Source: CAZZEX01 sp964653285 (GTDB taxonomy: Bacteria > Chloroflexota > Anaerolineae > B4-G1). From it: a stretch of DNA of 33,183 nt. The first letter of the stretch is position 1; each line of letters opens with the position of its first letter. The notes under the pieces were generated by a model. The model was not told the DNA's origin. It did no database searches and saw only the letters and a list, made by a program, of their open reading frames with translations. The stretch is taken from NCBI GenBank assembly GCA_964653285.1, contig CAZZEX010000051.1, positions 1 to 33,183 on the forward strand. The letters run 5' to 3'. Positions 7,499-15,186 of the stretch are shown here, piece by piece. Made by a program: the position numbers and the translations under genes.

Positions 7499-8622
7499 TT
7501 CTGTAGCACATACGCCGCTGTCTCGACCATCGCCGTATCGAGCACGCCGTAGCCCAGGTCGGCCACGGCGATGAGCTGGGCCTCCTTCAGCAGAATCTCC
7601 TCACGCCACTTCCGGAAACTGGTGAGGAAGAACCCGGTGCGGCTGGTGATGGCGCCCAGGTAGCCGCCCTCTCCCAACAACTCCAGCCCCCGTTCGACGA
7701 AGGCGGCGTACAGGTCGTTCTTGGTGCGGAGATAGGCACGTTTGATGTAGTCCTTGCTCCCCGCGCTGGCTGCGCCGAAGGGGGGATTCATCAGCACCAC
7801 GTCGAAGGGGCGCTGCAGGAGGTCTACGAAAGCAAAGCCCTGGGCCGCATCATCGGCGAAGAGGCGACGCGAGACGTGCTGCCCGTCGCCGGCCCGCCGG
7901 GCGTACATGCGCAGCGCCTCCACCACCCGCGCCTCGGCCTCGGCCCAGAATGCTTCGTCGTGCAGATCGCGCGGGTCGAACCGCAGCCCCATCTGCTGCG
8001 GCTCCTGCGGCCCAAACAGCGTCAGTTGGATCGCCGGCGGCATACTGGCCAGCGTCTCCCGCGCCTTGCGCACGGAGTCCCGGATCTCCTGCTCGATCTT
8101 GAGCAGGCTGCCCGCCTCTCCCGCCAGGCGCATCTTTTCCCACACCTCGCGCACCAGGTTGCCCAGCACGGCGGGCTTGAGGTCGCGGGCGAACTCGCCC
8201 AGCAGGTCGTACTCCCCGGGCATGGCTTCAGCGCAGACGACGTGGGTGTGCTGGATGCGGGGGCGCTCCCGCATCTTGAGGCCCATCTCGGCATAGGCCC
8301 GCTGCGCCCGCAGCCAGAGGGCCAACCCGGCGACCTGCACGGCGCGCAGGTCAATGTCAATCCCGTGCAGGTTCTGCTCCAAAATCAAGCGTGGCACCGC
8401 CCGCCGAAACCCCTCCCGGTCGGGGAAGTCGCGTCGCAGCGCTGGCCCCAGGTCGGGGTCGTCGTAGGCCTCCTCGTAGATGGTCAGCAGCAGGTCGAAG
8501 CAGTAGAGCAAGAAATGGCCGCTTCCACAGGCCGGATCAAGTATCCGTAACTCGCGGGGATCACGCTTACTTCGATTTGCGATTTGCGATTTATGATTTC
8601 CGATTGTTTGCTCGCTCGTCAA
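7480..8622 (-). CDS. pglX: Split PglX (copy 2), N6-adenine methyltransferase half, 5'-truncated
   Basis: Contains the SAM-binding motif LDPACGSGHFLLYCFDLL (about residue 30), the NGIDID-type segment HGIDIDLRAVQVAGLALWL, and the catalytic NPPF motif (VVLMNPPFGAA, about residue 275). The product would methylate adenine in the BREX recognition site and take part in phage exclusion. Compared with pglX1, where motif I is near residue 300, about 270 N-terminal residues are missing. The only start is a TTG inside a short repeat at 8570-8648, so the real 5' end has probably been deleted. The C terminus stops at a repeat-borne TAG after AAYVLQK, right where the linker to the recognition domain should begin; that domain is at 1-1451. 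It follows brxC by 26 bases, as pglX follows brxC in type 6 BREX. Activity is doubtful without the N-terminal region. Confidence 0.85.
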   Translation of the reverse strand: MTSEQTIGNHKSQIANRSKRDPRELRILDPACGSGHFLLYCFDLLLTIYEEAYDDPDLGPALRRDFPDREGFRRAVPRLILEQNLHGIDIDLRAVQVAGLALWLRAQRAYAEMGLKMRERPRIQHTHVVCAEAMPGEYDLLGEFARDLKPAVLGNLVREVWEKMRLAGEAGSLLKIEQEIRDSVRKARETLASMPPAIQLTLFGPQEPQQMGLRFDPRDLHDEAFWAEAEARVVEALRMYARRAGDGQHVSRRLFADDAAQGFAFVDLLQRPFDVVLMNPPFGAASAGSKDYIKRAYLRTKNDLYAAFVERGLELLGEGGYLGAITSRTGFFLTSFRKWREEILLKEAQLIAVADLGYGVLDTAMVETAAYVLQKKANSE

Positions 8623-8648
8623 TCGTCAATCCGCAATCGTCAATCCTT
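8570..8648. repeat. gatttgcgattt / caatcgtcaatc repeat (family B) between brxC and pglX2
   Basis: On the minus strand, gattgacgattg units followed by an agcg step and aaatcgcaaatcg units, the same order and orientation as at 22849-22928 in front of pglX1. It starts just after the brxC stop and contains the first codons of the truncated pglX2 frame. Confidence 0.75.
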
Positions 8649-11600
8649 TTACTCCAACACCACTTTGATACCGGAGGCGATGAGTTTGAGCAGGTGATCG
8701 CGCAACTGCTCCAGCAGGTCATCCACCTCCTCGGGCGTGCTGAGCGTCTGCCCAACGCCGGCCACGTCCGAGACCCGCACCCGCTCGACCGTCTCCTCGG
8801 GCGCAGTCAGCTCCTGCACGCGCAGCAGCACGTCCGAGCGCAAGCCGTCCACGGCGGCCAGGTCGGAGGCCATCTCGGCCAGGCTGGCCCGGCAGATGGT
8901 GCATACCCGTCCGTCCTCTGGCAGGTCCAGGTCGTGGACCCGGTCCAAGAGCGGCTTCAACAGCGTCTCCTGCATCTCCTCCGGGACCAGCGCCCAGTCG
9001 GGCAGGGCCTTGACGCTGGCCACCGCCACGGCGAAAGCCGTCGCGCGCTCGCTGTGGCGTCCCAGGTACAGGTCCCGGTAGGTCGTTTCGAGGGAGACCA
9101 GCGCCTCGTCCAACTCCGCCGACACCTGGTAGTAGGTGCCATCGTCCAGTCGCTCGCGCAGGAACCGAGCGCGGTCGCCCAACTCACTATCGTGCCCTTC
9201 GGCCTGCAGCAGCGGCCAGATCTGTTGCGCGGCGGTACGCATCCGCCGCAGTCGGGCCAGCCCCCTCTCACCGGTCGCCTGGCGGATGATGGCAACCCGG
9301 TCCCGCAAAACCTGGAAGCTGGCCCCCTCGCCGGCCAGCACGTTGACGCAATCGTCCGACGCGCTGTTGAGGACCGTCTCCAACGTGGTGCGGTACTCGC
9401 CCAGCACCGGGGTCAGCGGGATGTGATGGGCGCGGACGGTGGCTTCTACCGGCAGGAGGGCCTCCAGTTCGGCACGGGCCAAGCGTTGAAAAGCCTGGGC
9501 GATGGTGCTCTCCTCCACGTCCACCTCTTCGCCGGTGAGGGCCTCGTACCGGCGCGCGGCGGCCACCAGCGTCCGCAGGTCGGGGGCCTTGCGCGGCGCG
9601 AAGGACGCCGCCCGGAAACCGTTGGTGGTGCTGAAGGGCGCGCGCACCTGCGGATCCAGGTGGTTGCGGTAGCGCCGGCCCTGGTAGGTGACCTCGATGG
9701 CCCCGCCTCGCAGCAGCGTCGCCAGCACCAACCACAGCATCTCCCGCTCCCAGCCGTAACCGATGGAGCCAAAGTGGTTTTCCAGCGTGCGGCCGGTGAC
9801 CTTGTTGCCGTAGGAGTGTTCGCTGGCCAGATAGTCGGCCATCTCCTTGACGATGGGAGCGTTCGGGTTGACCACGTACCTGGTTCCCTCCTTGACCACC
9901 AGATTCAGGCCATCGGGAGGGGTGTAAAAGACCCTGGGCAGCCCGTTGAGATTGGCTGCCTTGAGGATCTCTTCTGCTTCAGTTCCCTTGAGCGGTCGAG
10001 CGCCCATCTCCAGCTTGGGGTAGAGATCGGGCACGGCATAGTCGAAGAGCGCCTTCAGAATCTCGCTCAGCGTCTTGCCCAGGGCGGCGCCATCTTTGGA
10101 GACACCGCGGAAGAAGCCCCGTCCGTCGGCCAGGGCCGTCTCCAGCCGTTCCTTGAGCCGCTCCTCCAGCCGCAGGGCCTCGGTCTTTTCTGCCGCCAGG
10201 CTCGACGCCTCCTCTTTGGTGATCTTGCCCTGGGCGCGGAGTTGGTCGTACTTGCCCACCATCTGGCGGGAGCGGTACAGTTCGGCCACGACCTCATCAA
10301 TCCCGGCGGTCAGGCTCGTGACCCAGAACACCTCGTTGCGGTGCGACTCGGCCCGGCTGTCGTCGCGAGTCTGCTCGCACATCTCCTGGAAGGTGTCTGG
10401 GCCATCGGCCACGCGCAGCACGAGGGGCACCTGGGCCTGGCCGGAGGTGACGGTCCGGCCGTCCCACGCCACGCCGACGCGGAAGTTGCGCAGGCCCGTC
10501 CTGAGCGGAGCCGAAGGGCCTGTCCTGAGCGGAGCCGAAGGATTGCGGTAGCGATAGCGCGTCAGGCCCGGCTCGGCAAAGACCACCCGCAGACGGTCTT
10601 CCAGGATGTCATTCCGCTGCCGAGGATTGGGGCTGTGAGCGTTCCGTTCGGCGGTCCAGGATTTCTCCTGGGCGGTCTGCAACTTCCAGCCGTTCTCGGT
10701 CTGCCGGATGAACTGCGCCTTGTGCAGTGCGTCAATGGCCTGCTCGACGTGGGGCAAAGGGGAGTCGTCGCCGAGCCGGCGATAGAGCAGCGCGGCCAGG
10801 TTGGTCTCGGTGCGGGGCAGGTCGCGCACGTATTCCAGCAGGGTGATGGCTTTGGCAGTGCGCACCGGCCAGGGGGACTTGGCCTCGGGCCAACGCCGGG
10901 CAATGTCGGTGATGTCCTTTTGCTTTTCGCTGGACAGGTTCCCCTCGATCAAATCGAAGATGCGATCCAGGCTGACCAGGGTGCCGACGGGCGCGCCGGC
11001 CAACGCGGTACGGTCGCTGACCAACATCTCGTAGGCTTGCTTGATGATGGTACGGTTGCTGCCGCCGATGTGCCTGGGCGCGCCGGGCTGCAACCGCAAC
11101 CCCGACACGATGTCAATGGAGAGATCAACGAAATGGGGGAGGTAGGGGTAGAACTGCACAAACTCGTCGGCGGTGACGTCGCTCCGGCGGGCCGTGCGCT
11201 CCAGCCGGGTGTGGGTCTGGAGCATGGCCTTCGCCTTCTCGAACTCCTGCCGCAGGACCGGCTCGGCTTCCGACTTCTTGGCCAGCACGCGCCGGGTGGC
11301 GACCTCGCGGATGTCGGCCGGGGCCATATCTATGCGGATCGGGAAGCGGTCCTGAAGTTTGGCCAGTTCCACCCGCTTGTCGTCAATGGCCGCCACCACC
11401 TCGTCCAGTTTTTCCTGGGAGGTGACGATGACCCACACTGGCGCGACGGCCTTGCCGGCCAGGACCCGGTTCTTGCTCTCCTGGCCAAAGTGCTCCACCA
11501 CGGCACGCAGGTTCTCGATTTTCTCCGCGCTGCGGGCCACGTACTGGCCCACCTCGTCAATGATGAAGAGCATGGTGTGCCTGGGGCGACGCCGGGCCGC

Positions 11601-12458
11601 CAGTTCGAAAGTGCGCTCCACCAGCGTGCGGATGGTGACGTCGGTCTCCTTCGTTTGGAGCGAGGCGGCCCACGAATCGGGCGTGGGGTAGGTGTCTGGG
11701 TCTATATCGTGGAGCACCGCGCTGGCCCGCTGGATGCGCTGCGCCCCTTTGCGCACCCGTCGCCACACCCCATACACCTCTGGCGACACATCCGGCCCTC
11801 CGACGTTGCTCAGGGCAAGCAGGGTGCGGGGGACGGCCTCCGCCGGGGCACCTTCACCCACCTGGTCGCTGAACATCGCGGCGCAGGCTTGCACAAAGTC
11901 GCCCAGGCGGCCCTCCGCCTCCAACTCGATCTCCAGTTCGGCCACGTCGTAATCCTGGGCGTAGTCCAGTTCGCGCAGCAGCACCGTGTACATGATCTCG
12001 GCGATAGGCTCGGTGGCGCGGCGGACGGCCCGGTCCACCTGCACGTCGAACATGATGACGTGGGCGTCGAAGCGCTTGTTGATAAAGTCCACCGTGTCGG
12101 CGATGCGCCGGACCAACGGATCGCCCGGCGATTGCTCCTGCAATTGCTGGACAAAGAGTCGCGCTGCCGGGTGGTCCAGCACCTGACGGTTGGAGATGAC
12201 GTAGCCCAGGTTCTTGGCGAAGGACGACTTGCCGGAGCCGAAAAAGCCCGAGATCCAGACGCCCACGCCCTCGGTCGGGTCGCCCGGTGCGTCGGCGATG
12301 GCCTGCAGGATCTCCATATACTGGCGCTTGATCCGGTCGGTGGCGACGTACTCGGTGATCTCGGTGTAGACAGTCTGCTCGTCCTGCTGGTCGAGCTTGA
12401 TGACCTCTTCGATGGGTTGCGAGAGGTCGCGGGATAGTAGGTCACGGATGGTTTGCAT
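8649..12458 (-). CDS. brxC: BREX P-loop ATPase BrxC
   Basis: 1269 aa, close to the usual 1100-1250 for BrxC/PglY. Residues 71-78 are a clear Walker A (GFFGSGKS) after the conserved N-terminal YVATDRIKRQYMEIL segment, and a Walker B/DEV motif (TMLFIIDEVGQYVA) lies near residue 297. BrxC is the large DUF499-related ATPase core of BREX and is needed for both methylation and exclusion in studied systems. The ATG at 12458 has AGGAGGA at the ideal distance. Residues about 640-656 (PSAPLRTG twice) are encoded by two copies of a short repeat (10491-10542) and look like an in-frame insertion. A long opposite-strand frame (8391-12437) is only its shadow. The gene is separated from brxE-A-B by ~10 kb of pglX1 and accessory genes, unlike typical type 6 loci. 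Confidence 0.95.
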   Translation of the reverse strand: MQTIRDLLSRDLSQPIEEVIKLDQQDEQTVYTEITEYVATDRIKRQYMEILQAIADAPGDPTEGVGVWISGFFGSGKSSFAKNLGYVISNRQVLDHPAARLFVQQLQEQSPGDPLVRRIADTVDFINKRFDAHVIMFDVQVDRAVRRATEPIAEIMYTVLLRELDYAQDYDVAELEIELEAEGRLGDFVQACAAMFSDQVGEGAPAEAVPRTLLALSNVGGPDVSPEVYGVWRRVRKGAQRIQRASAVLHDIDPDTYPTPDSWAASLQTKETDVTIRTLVERTFELAARRRPRHTMLFIIDEVGQYVARSAEKIENLRAVVEHFGQESKNRVLAGKAVAPVWVIVTSQEKLDEVVAAIDDKRVELAKLQDRFPIRIDMAPADIREVATRRVLAKKSEAEPVLRQEFEKAKAMLQTHTRLERTARRSDVTADEFVQFYPYLPHFVDLSIDIVSGLRLQPGAPRHIGGSNRTIIKQAYEMLVSDRTALAGAPVGTLVSLDRIFDLIEGNLSSEKQKDITDIARRWPEAKSPWPVRTAKAITLLEYVRDLPRTETNLAALLYRRLGDDSPLPHVEQAIDALHKAQFIRQTENGWKLQTAQEKSWTAERNAHSPNPRQRNDILEDRLRVVFAEPGLTRYRYRNPSAPLRTGPSAPLRTGLRNFRVGVAWDGRTVTSGQAQVPLVLRVADGPDTFQEMCEQTRDDSRAESHRNEVFWVTSLTAGIDEVVAELYRSRQMVGKYDQLRAQGKITKEEASSLAAEKTEALRLEERLKERLETALADGRGFFRGVSKDGAALGKTLSEILKALFDYAVPDLYPKLEMGARPLKGTEAEEILKAANLNGLPRVFYTPPDGLNLVVKEGTRYVVNPNAPIVKEMADYLASEHSYGNKVTGRTLENHFGSIGYGWEREMLWLVLATLLRGGAIEVTYQGRRYRNHLDPQVRAPFSTTNGFRAASFAPRKAPDLRTLVAAARRYEALTGEEVDVEESTIAQAFQRLARAELEALLPVEATVRAHHIPLTPVLGEYRTTLETVLNSASDDCVNVLAGEGASFQVLRDRVAIIRQATGERGLARLRRMRTAAQQIWPLLQAEGHDSELGDRARFLRERLDDGTYYQVSAELDEALVSLETTYRDLYLGRHSERATAFAVAVASVKALPDWALVPEEMQETLLKPLLDRVHDLDLPEDGRVCTICRASLAEMASDLAAVDGLRSDVLLRVQELTAPEETVERVRVSDVAGVGQTLSTPEEVDDLLEQLRDHLLKLIASGIKVVLE
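10491..10542. repeat. tcctgagcggagccgaagg repeat (family D), two tandem copies inside brxC
   Basis: Two direct copies of gtcctgagcggagccgaagg read in frame by brxC as two copies of PSAPLRTG. A related but inverted pair lies at 25028-25105. Confidence 0.75.
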
Positions 12459-12472
12459 ACGTCCTCCTCAGT

Positions 12473-12545
12473 TTGCCACAGAGGCACAGAGATCACAGAG
12501 GTTTCTCTTTGTTTTTCTCTGTGCTCTCTGTGTCTCCGTGGCTAA
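12473..12545. repeat. cacagag palindromic element (family A), copy 2, upstream of brxC
   Basis: Imperfect palindrome of ~73 bp immediately upstream of the brxC Shine-Dalgarno. Together with the adjacent pglX tail (to 12572) it forms a ~100-nt direct repeat of 12742-12841, nearly identical by eye. As the brxC leader, its hairpin could affect transcription or translation. Confidence 0.75.
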
Positions 12546-12607
12546 TCTCCCTCGTACCACTCCTCGTGGCCGTGGCGCATCGCGATGTGGCTCAAGCCGT
12601 AGTCGCC
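12542..12607 (-). pseudogene. pglX 3' tail remnant, copy C (internally deleted)
   Basis: Reads GDYGLSHIAMRHGHEEWYEGD and then stop. This is the pglX1 C terminus with the YWPERVRE...SFAI middle missing. It is followed directly by palindromic element copy 2 and brxC. Confidence 0.7.
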
Positions 12608-12620
12608 CTACTCTCGGCGC

Positions 12621-12704
12621 GTGATCCGGCCCCTGGTCGCTCTTGAACTCGACCGTCAACGGCTCTCCCTGCGAGATCAGCGCCCGCAACTCTTCTGGAT
12701 TCAT
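12621..12704 (-). pseudogene. Truncated N terminus of a second AlbA_2-domain gene
   Basis: The first ~28 codons (MNPEELRALISQGEPL, then TVEFKSDQGP) closely match the start of the intact AlbA_2 protein at 16863 (MNVKELRALIAGGELL, then TVEFKSDRGP). The sequence then breaks into a pglX tail fragment. It marks a lost second copy of the pglX/AlbA_2 cassette. Confidence 0.7.
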
Positions 12705-12741
12705 GCCTGCCCCCTTCCGTCACCATCGCCACGTTGCCACG

Positions 12742-12814
12742 TTGCCACAGAGGCACAGAGATCACAGAGGTTTCTCTTTGTTTTTCTCTGTGTCCTCTGT
12801 GTCTCTGTGGCTAA
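12742..12814. repeat. cacagag palindromic element (family A), copy 3
   Basis: Nearly identical to copy 2. It lies between pglX tail copy D and the truncated AlbA_2 start, so it seems to travel with the pglX 3' end. Confidence 0.75.
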
Positions 12815-12905
12815 TCTCCCTCGTACCACTCCTCGTGGCCGTGTGCGATGGCATAGGACCTGTTCTCCCGGCACGCCTCCCGCACCCACTCCAGCCGGTA
12901 CTGCG
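12811..12905 (-). pseudogene. pglX 3' tail remnant, copy D
   Basis: Reads RLEWVREACRENRSYAIAHG, then HEEWYEGD and stop, matching the PglX1 C terminus (PERVREKCKGNKSFAIAHG, then HEKWYEE). It starts ~65 bases after the stop of the 538-aa gene. The upstream part (12906-12969) is not recognised. Confidence 0.75.
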
Positions 12906-12969
12906 GGTGCCCCCGGCGTTGGCTTACGTTCGCCCTTCCAACCAGATGGCAACCATCTCCTACGACCCG

Positions 12970-14586
12970 TCACTCCATCAGGCCCAGGGGCCGCGCGATG
13001 TCTTCCCAATACTCCGTGCACTGATCCGTATGTCCTCGCTCGAAGCTCTTGTACGTGATGGTCTCCTTCTTCTTATCCACGCTGTCAACAAAGAACATCG
13101 CTTCATCGCCGCAGGTAGGACACACGCGCAGGACGATCCACGGCGTCAGGTCGAACAAGCGTCCATCCGACCACAGGTAGACACAGCGGCGCACCAAGGA
13201 ACGATCGTGCTGTGCCTCATGCTGCGCGAATCGCGGGTGGTCCCCCATGCAGAGCTTGTAGGTGACCCTGAACAGCAAACTCCGCCGCTGGGCTTCGCAG
13301 TCCGTCACGTACCACAGGGGGTAACGGGTCAGGAAACGCGAGTTCCTTAGCACCTCCAGGAGTATGTGTTGAATGTCCTCGGCTGCCTCCTCAAACCCCT
13401 CCGGCGTCCTGGGGCCTCGGTTGTGGTGGAAATCGTTTCTGAGTTTAACAAGCTGCTCAAGGGTCTCGGCTATGTGGGTCTGGCGAAGCTTTCGGCCTGG
13501 TTTCCACCACAAGGATGGGAACTCAGGAATCGGCACGCGATCAGGATCGCTCAGCCTATGCAGAGCACGAGTCGTCTCGCGGATGATCCCTATCCAGTGT
13601 CCAGCAGATACGCCGCCCTGCCAGCACTCAACGAGATTCACTTTCAGATCTTGCCCTGGTTTCAGACTTAGACTGGCTGCCTGTGTCAGCGCCACACCTA
13701 GACTGCCCAGGTAGGCCAGGAAATTCTCGGCGCAGCGCAGTTTCTCTGGATAATCTATTCTCGGTTCCTGCGGTGTGGCAACTACACGGAAAGAGTCGGC
13801 CAATGGGAATGGGAAAGCCTGAGAAACTTCCTCCCGCAATGCCTGATCCGAAATCACCCCAGTATCTTGCTCCGCCAGAGCTCGGGCCCGTTTCTGTTCC
13901 TCCATCTCTTCCCAACACCCATCCCAAGTCTTCTGATTGACGCCAAGCACGTCCATAAGCGTCCAGACCCTAGCTTCATCCCACTCCCGCCCCTGAAACG
14001 CGGTCGAGTCGCTCATCTCCCGGAGCCAGGCTGTGAGCCGATCCATCGTATACAGATGGTCATAACCGAGGCGCTCGCCGACCGCCGGGTCCCACCCATG
14101 GCGTGCATACGGAAGCACCGTCGCCCGCCCAACGCTCAGATTGGCGAAGAAACGACGGGTGTCTTCGGGGGAGTACTCCTCTGCTCGCGCGATCGCCCGA
14201 ATTACGTCTTCCAAACTGACCGATGGGGTCGCATCCGCGATGGATTCCATGAAGGGCCATAGCTTCCGCTGTTCTTCCGAATTGTGGACCTGTTGACGGC
14301 CGTCCTCGTCGAGGTAAGTGAGGACGTAGTCTTCCCCCTTGTCCTCCAGGCTTACGAAGTCCCCATACGTCGCTATGTGGATGAGAGCGGCCATACCCGG
14401 CCCAAGGACCAACACGCCCCACTCGAGACAGCACTTCCCTCCGTCGCGAGCGAACGTCTGTGCCCCCGAATAGCTCTGATCCACGACGATGTACTCATCC
14501 GGCAGCTCGCGGACCAGGGCCAAGAAGGTCATCTCCACGGGCTTCCACATTTCTCCCATACTCATACGGAGCGCCAAAGCCATCAC
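12970..14586 (-). CDS. Uncharacterised 538-aa protein with a HEPN-like RxxxxH motif and C-terminal zinc-binding-like cysteines
   Basis: I do not recognise the family. The N-terminal ~120 residues (MGEMWKPVEMTFLALVREL onward) are alpha/beta-like and may form an enzymatic or sensor domain. Around residues 382-387, LVKLRNDFHHNRG within a helical region gives an Arg-x4-His motif of the kind used by HEPN ribonucleases. The C terminus has CPTCGDE near residue 487, a VDKKKETITYKSFERGH strand region and a later TDQC, suggesting a small zinc ribbon. The ATG at 14586 has GGAGG about 6 bases upstream. It lies between two pglX tail remnants (copies B and D), in the place the AlbA_2 gene occupies after the intact pglX1. 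It thus looks like the partner gene of a lost pglX cassette. An RNase role in defence is inference. Confidence 0.75.
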   Translation of the reverse strand: MMALALRMSMGEMWKPVEMTFLALVRELPDEYIVVDQSYSGAQTFARDGGKCCLEWGVLVLGPGMAALIHIATYGDFVSLEDKGEDYVLTYLDEDGRQQVHNSEEQRKLWPFMESIADATPSVSLEDVIRAIARAEEYSPEDTRRFFANLSVGRATVLPYARHGWDPAVGERLGYDHLYTMDRLTAWLREMSDSTAFQGREWDEARVWTLMDVLGVNQKTWDGCWEEMEEQKRARALAEQDTGVISDQALREEVSQAFPFPLADSFRVVATPQEPRIDYPEKLRCAENFLAYLGSLGVALTQAASLSLKPGQDLKVNLVECWQGGVSAGHWIGIIRETTRALHRLSDPDRVPIPEFPSLWWKPGRKLRQTHIAETLEQLVKLRNDFHHNRGPRTPEGFEEAAEDIQHILLEVLRNSRFLTRYPLWYVTDCEAQRRSLLFRVTYKLCMGDHPRFAQHEAQHDRSLVRRCVYLWSDGRLFDLTPWIVLRVCPTCGDEAMFFVDSVDKKKETITYKSFERGHTDQCTEYWEDIARPLGLME

Positions 14587-14625
14587 GCCTCCTCTTCCGC
14601 CCTATGACCACCTGTCTACCCGCGG

Positions 14626-14775
14626 CTATCCCTCATACCACTCCTCGTGCCCGTGTGCGATGGCGAAGGACCTGTTCTCCCGGCACGCCTCCCGCACCCG
14701 CTCCGGCCAGTAGCGCATCGCCATGTGGCTCCAGTCGTAGTCGCCCCGCTGCAAGCGCTCCCAATACATCTCCTG
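14626..14775 (-). pseudogene. pglX 3' tail remnant, copy B
   Basis: Reads YWERLQRGDYDWSHMAMRYW, then PERVREACRENRSFAIAHGH and EEWYEG plus stop, almost the same as the last ~50 residues of PglX1. Upstream of YWERL the similarity to pglX stops, so only the tail survived. Confidence 0.85.
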
Positions 14776-14786
14776 GGAAACTCCGA

Positions 14787-14818
14787 AAACGGGGAAAGAA
14801 TAGGGAATTTCCCCGTTT
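14787..14818. repeat. Perfect 11-bp inverted repeat with 10-base loop
   Basis: Arms aaacggggaaa (14787-14797) and tttccccgttt (14808-14818). It lies at the junction between a winged-helix remnant and pglX tail copy B. No T-run follows, so it is more likely an inserted repeat or recombination scar than a terminator. Confidence 0.6.
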
Positions 14819-14945
14819 ATTCCCCATTTTCCCCCGCTTGGGGAGCGCGATAGTGCGCACCCCGCCCTGCGCCAATCTGCTCCAGGTCGCCACGTTTGGT
14901 CAGTTTGCGCAACTGGTAACGAGCCTGTTCGTCGGTCAACCCGTC
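14817..14945 (-). pseudogene. Winged-helix-like C-terminal remnant
   Basis: Reads GLTDEQARYQLRKLTKRGDL, then EQIGAGRGAHYR, typical of the short winged helix ending AlbA_2/COG2865-type regulators (compare GLSRDQAYRLLKRLVEQGKL in the intact gene). It has no start of its own and is cut off by the inverted repeat at 14787-14818. Confidence 0.5.
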
Positions 14946-15179
14946 CTACACAAAACACGCACATCCTCCGCGAAACGGGCAAAGCTGGGACAGGCTGTTT
15001 CTATTGGCTCTGGACAAAAAGTCCGAGTGCTCTCCAATCTGGCGGGCTTGCTCCTGGCTTGGACCACCACCGCCGTTGTGCGGGCGAATCACCTCGTTCT
15101 TGATCCGCTCAATCATGGGAACCCCTATATGCCATCGGAATACGCGCGGAAATGCGCGCGCGCATTGCTTATCCGGCAT
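14946..15179 (-). CDS. Small hypothetical ORF, 77 aa, strong ribosome-binding site
   Basis: Starts at ATG 15179 with AGGAGGAG just upstream, overlapping the end region of the AlbA_2 gene by a few bases of leader. The product begins MPDKQCARAFPRVFRWHIGV and ends in a cysteine-rich tail (CPFRGGCACFV). No family is recognised. The tail region in another frame leads into the winged-helix remnant, so this could be the start of a decayed gene rather than a real small protein. Confidence 0.35.
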   Translation of the reverse strand: MPDKQCARAFPRVFRWHIGVPMIERIKNEVIRPHNGGGGPSQEQARQIGEHSDFLSRANRNSLSQLCPFRGGCACFV

Positions 15180-15186
15180 TCTCCTC

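Noticed and set aside
8391..12437. 1348-codon open frame on the plus strand
   Set aside because: It is the antisense shadow of brxC in high-GC sequence; composition and lack of any domain mark it as non-coding.
12468..12704. 78-codon ORF as a real gene
   Set aside because: Only the first ~28 codons resemble AlbA_2; the rest is a pglX tail and a palindrome read out of frame.
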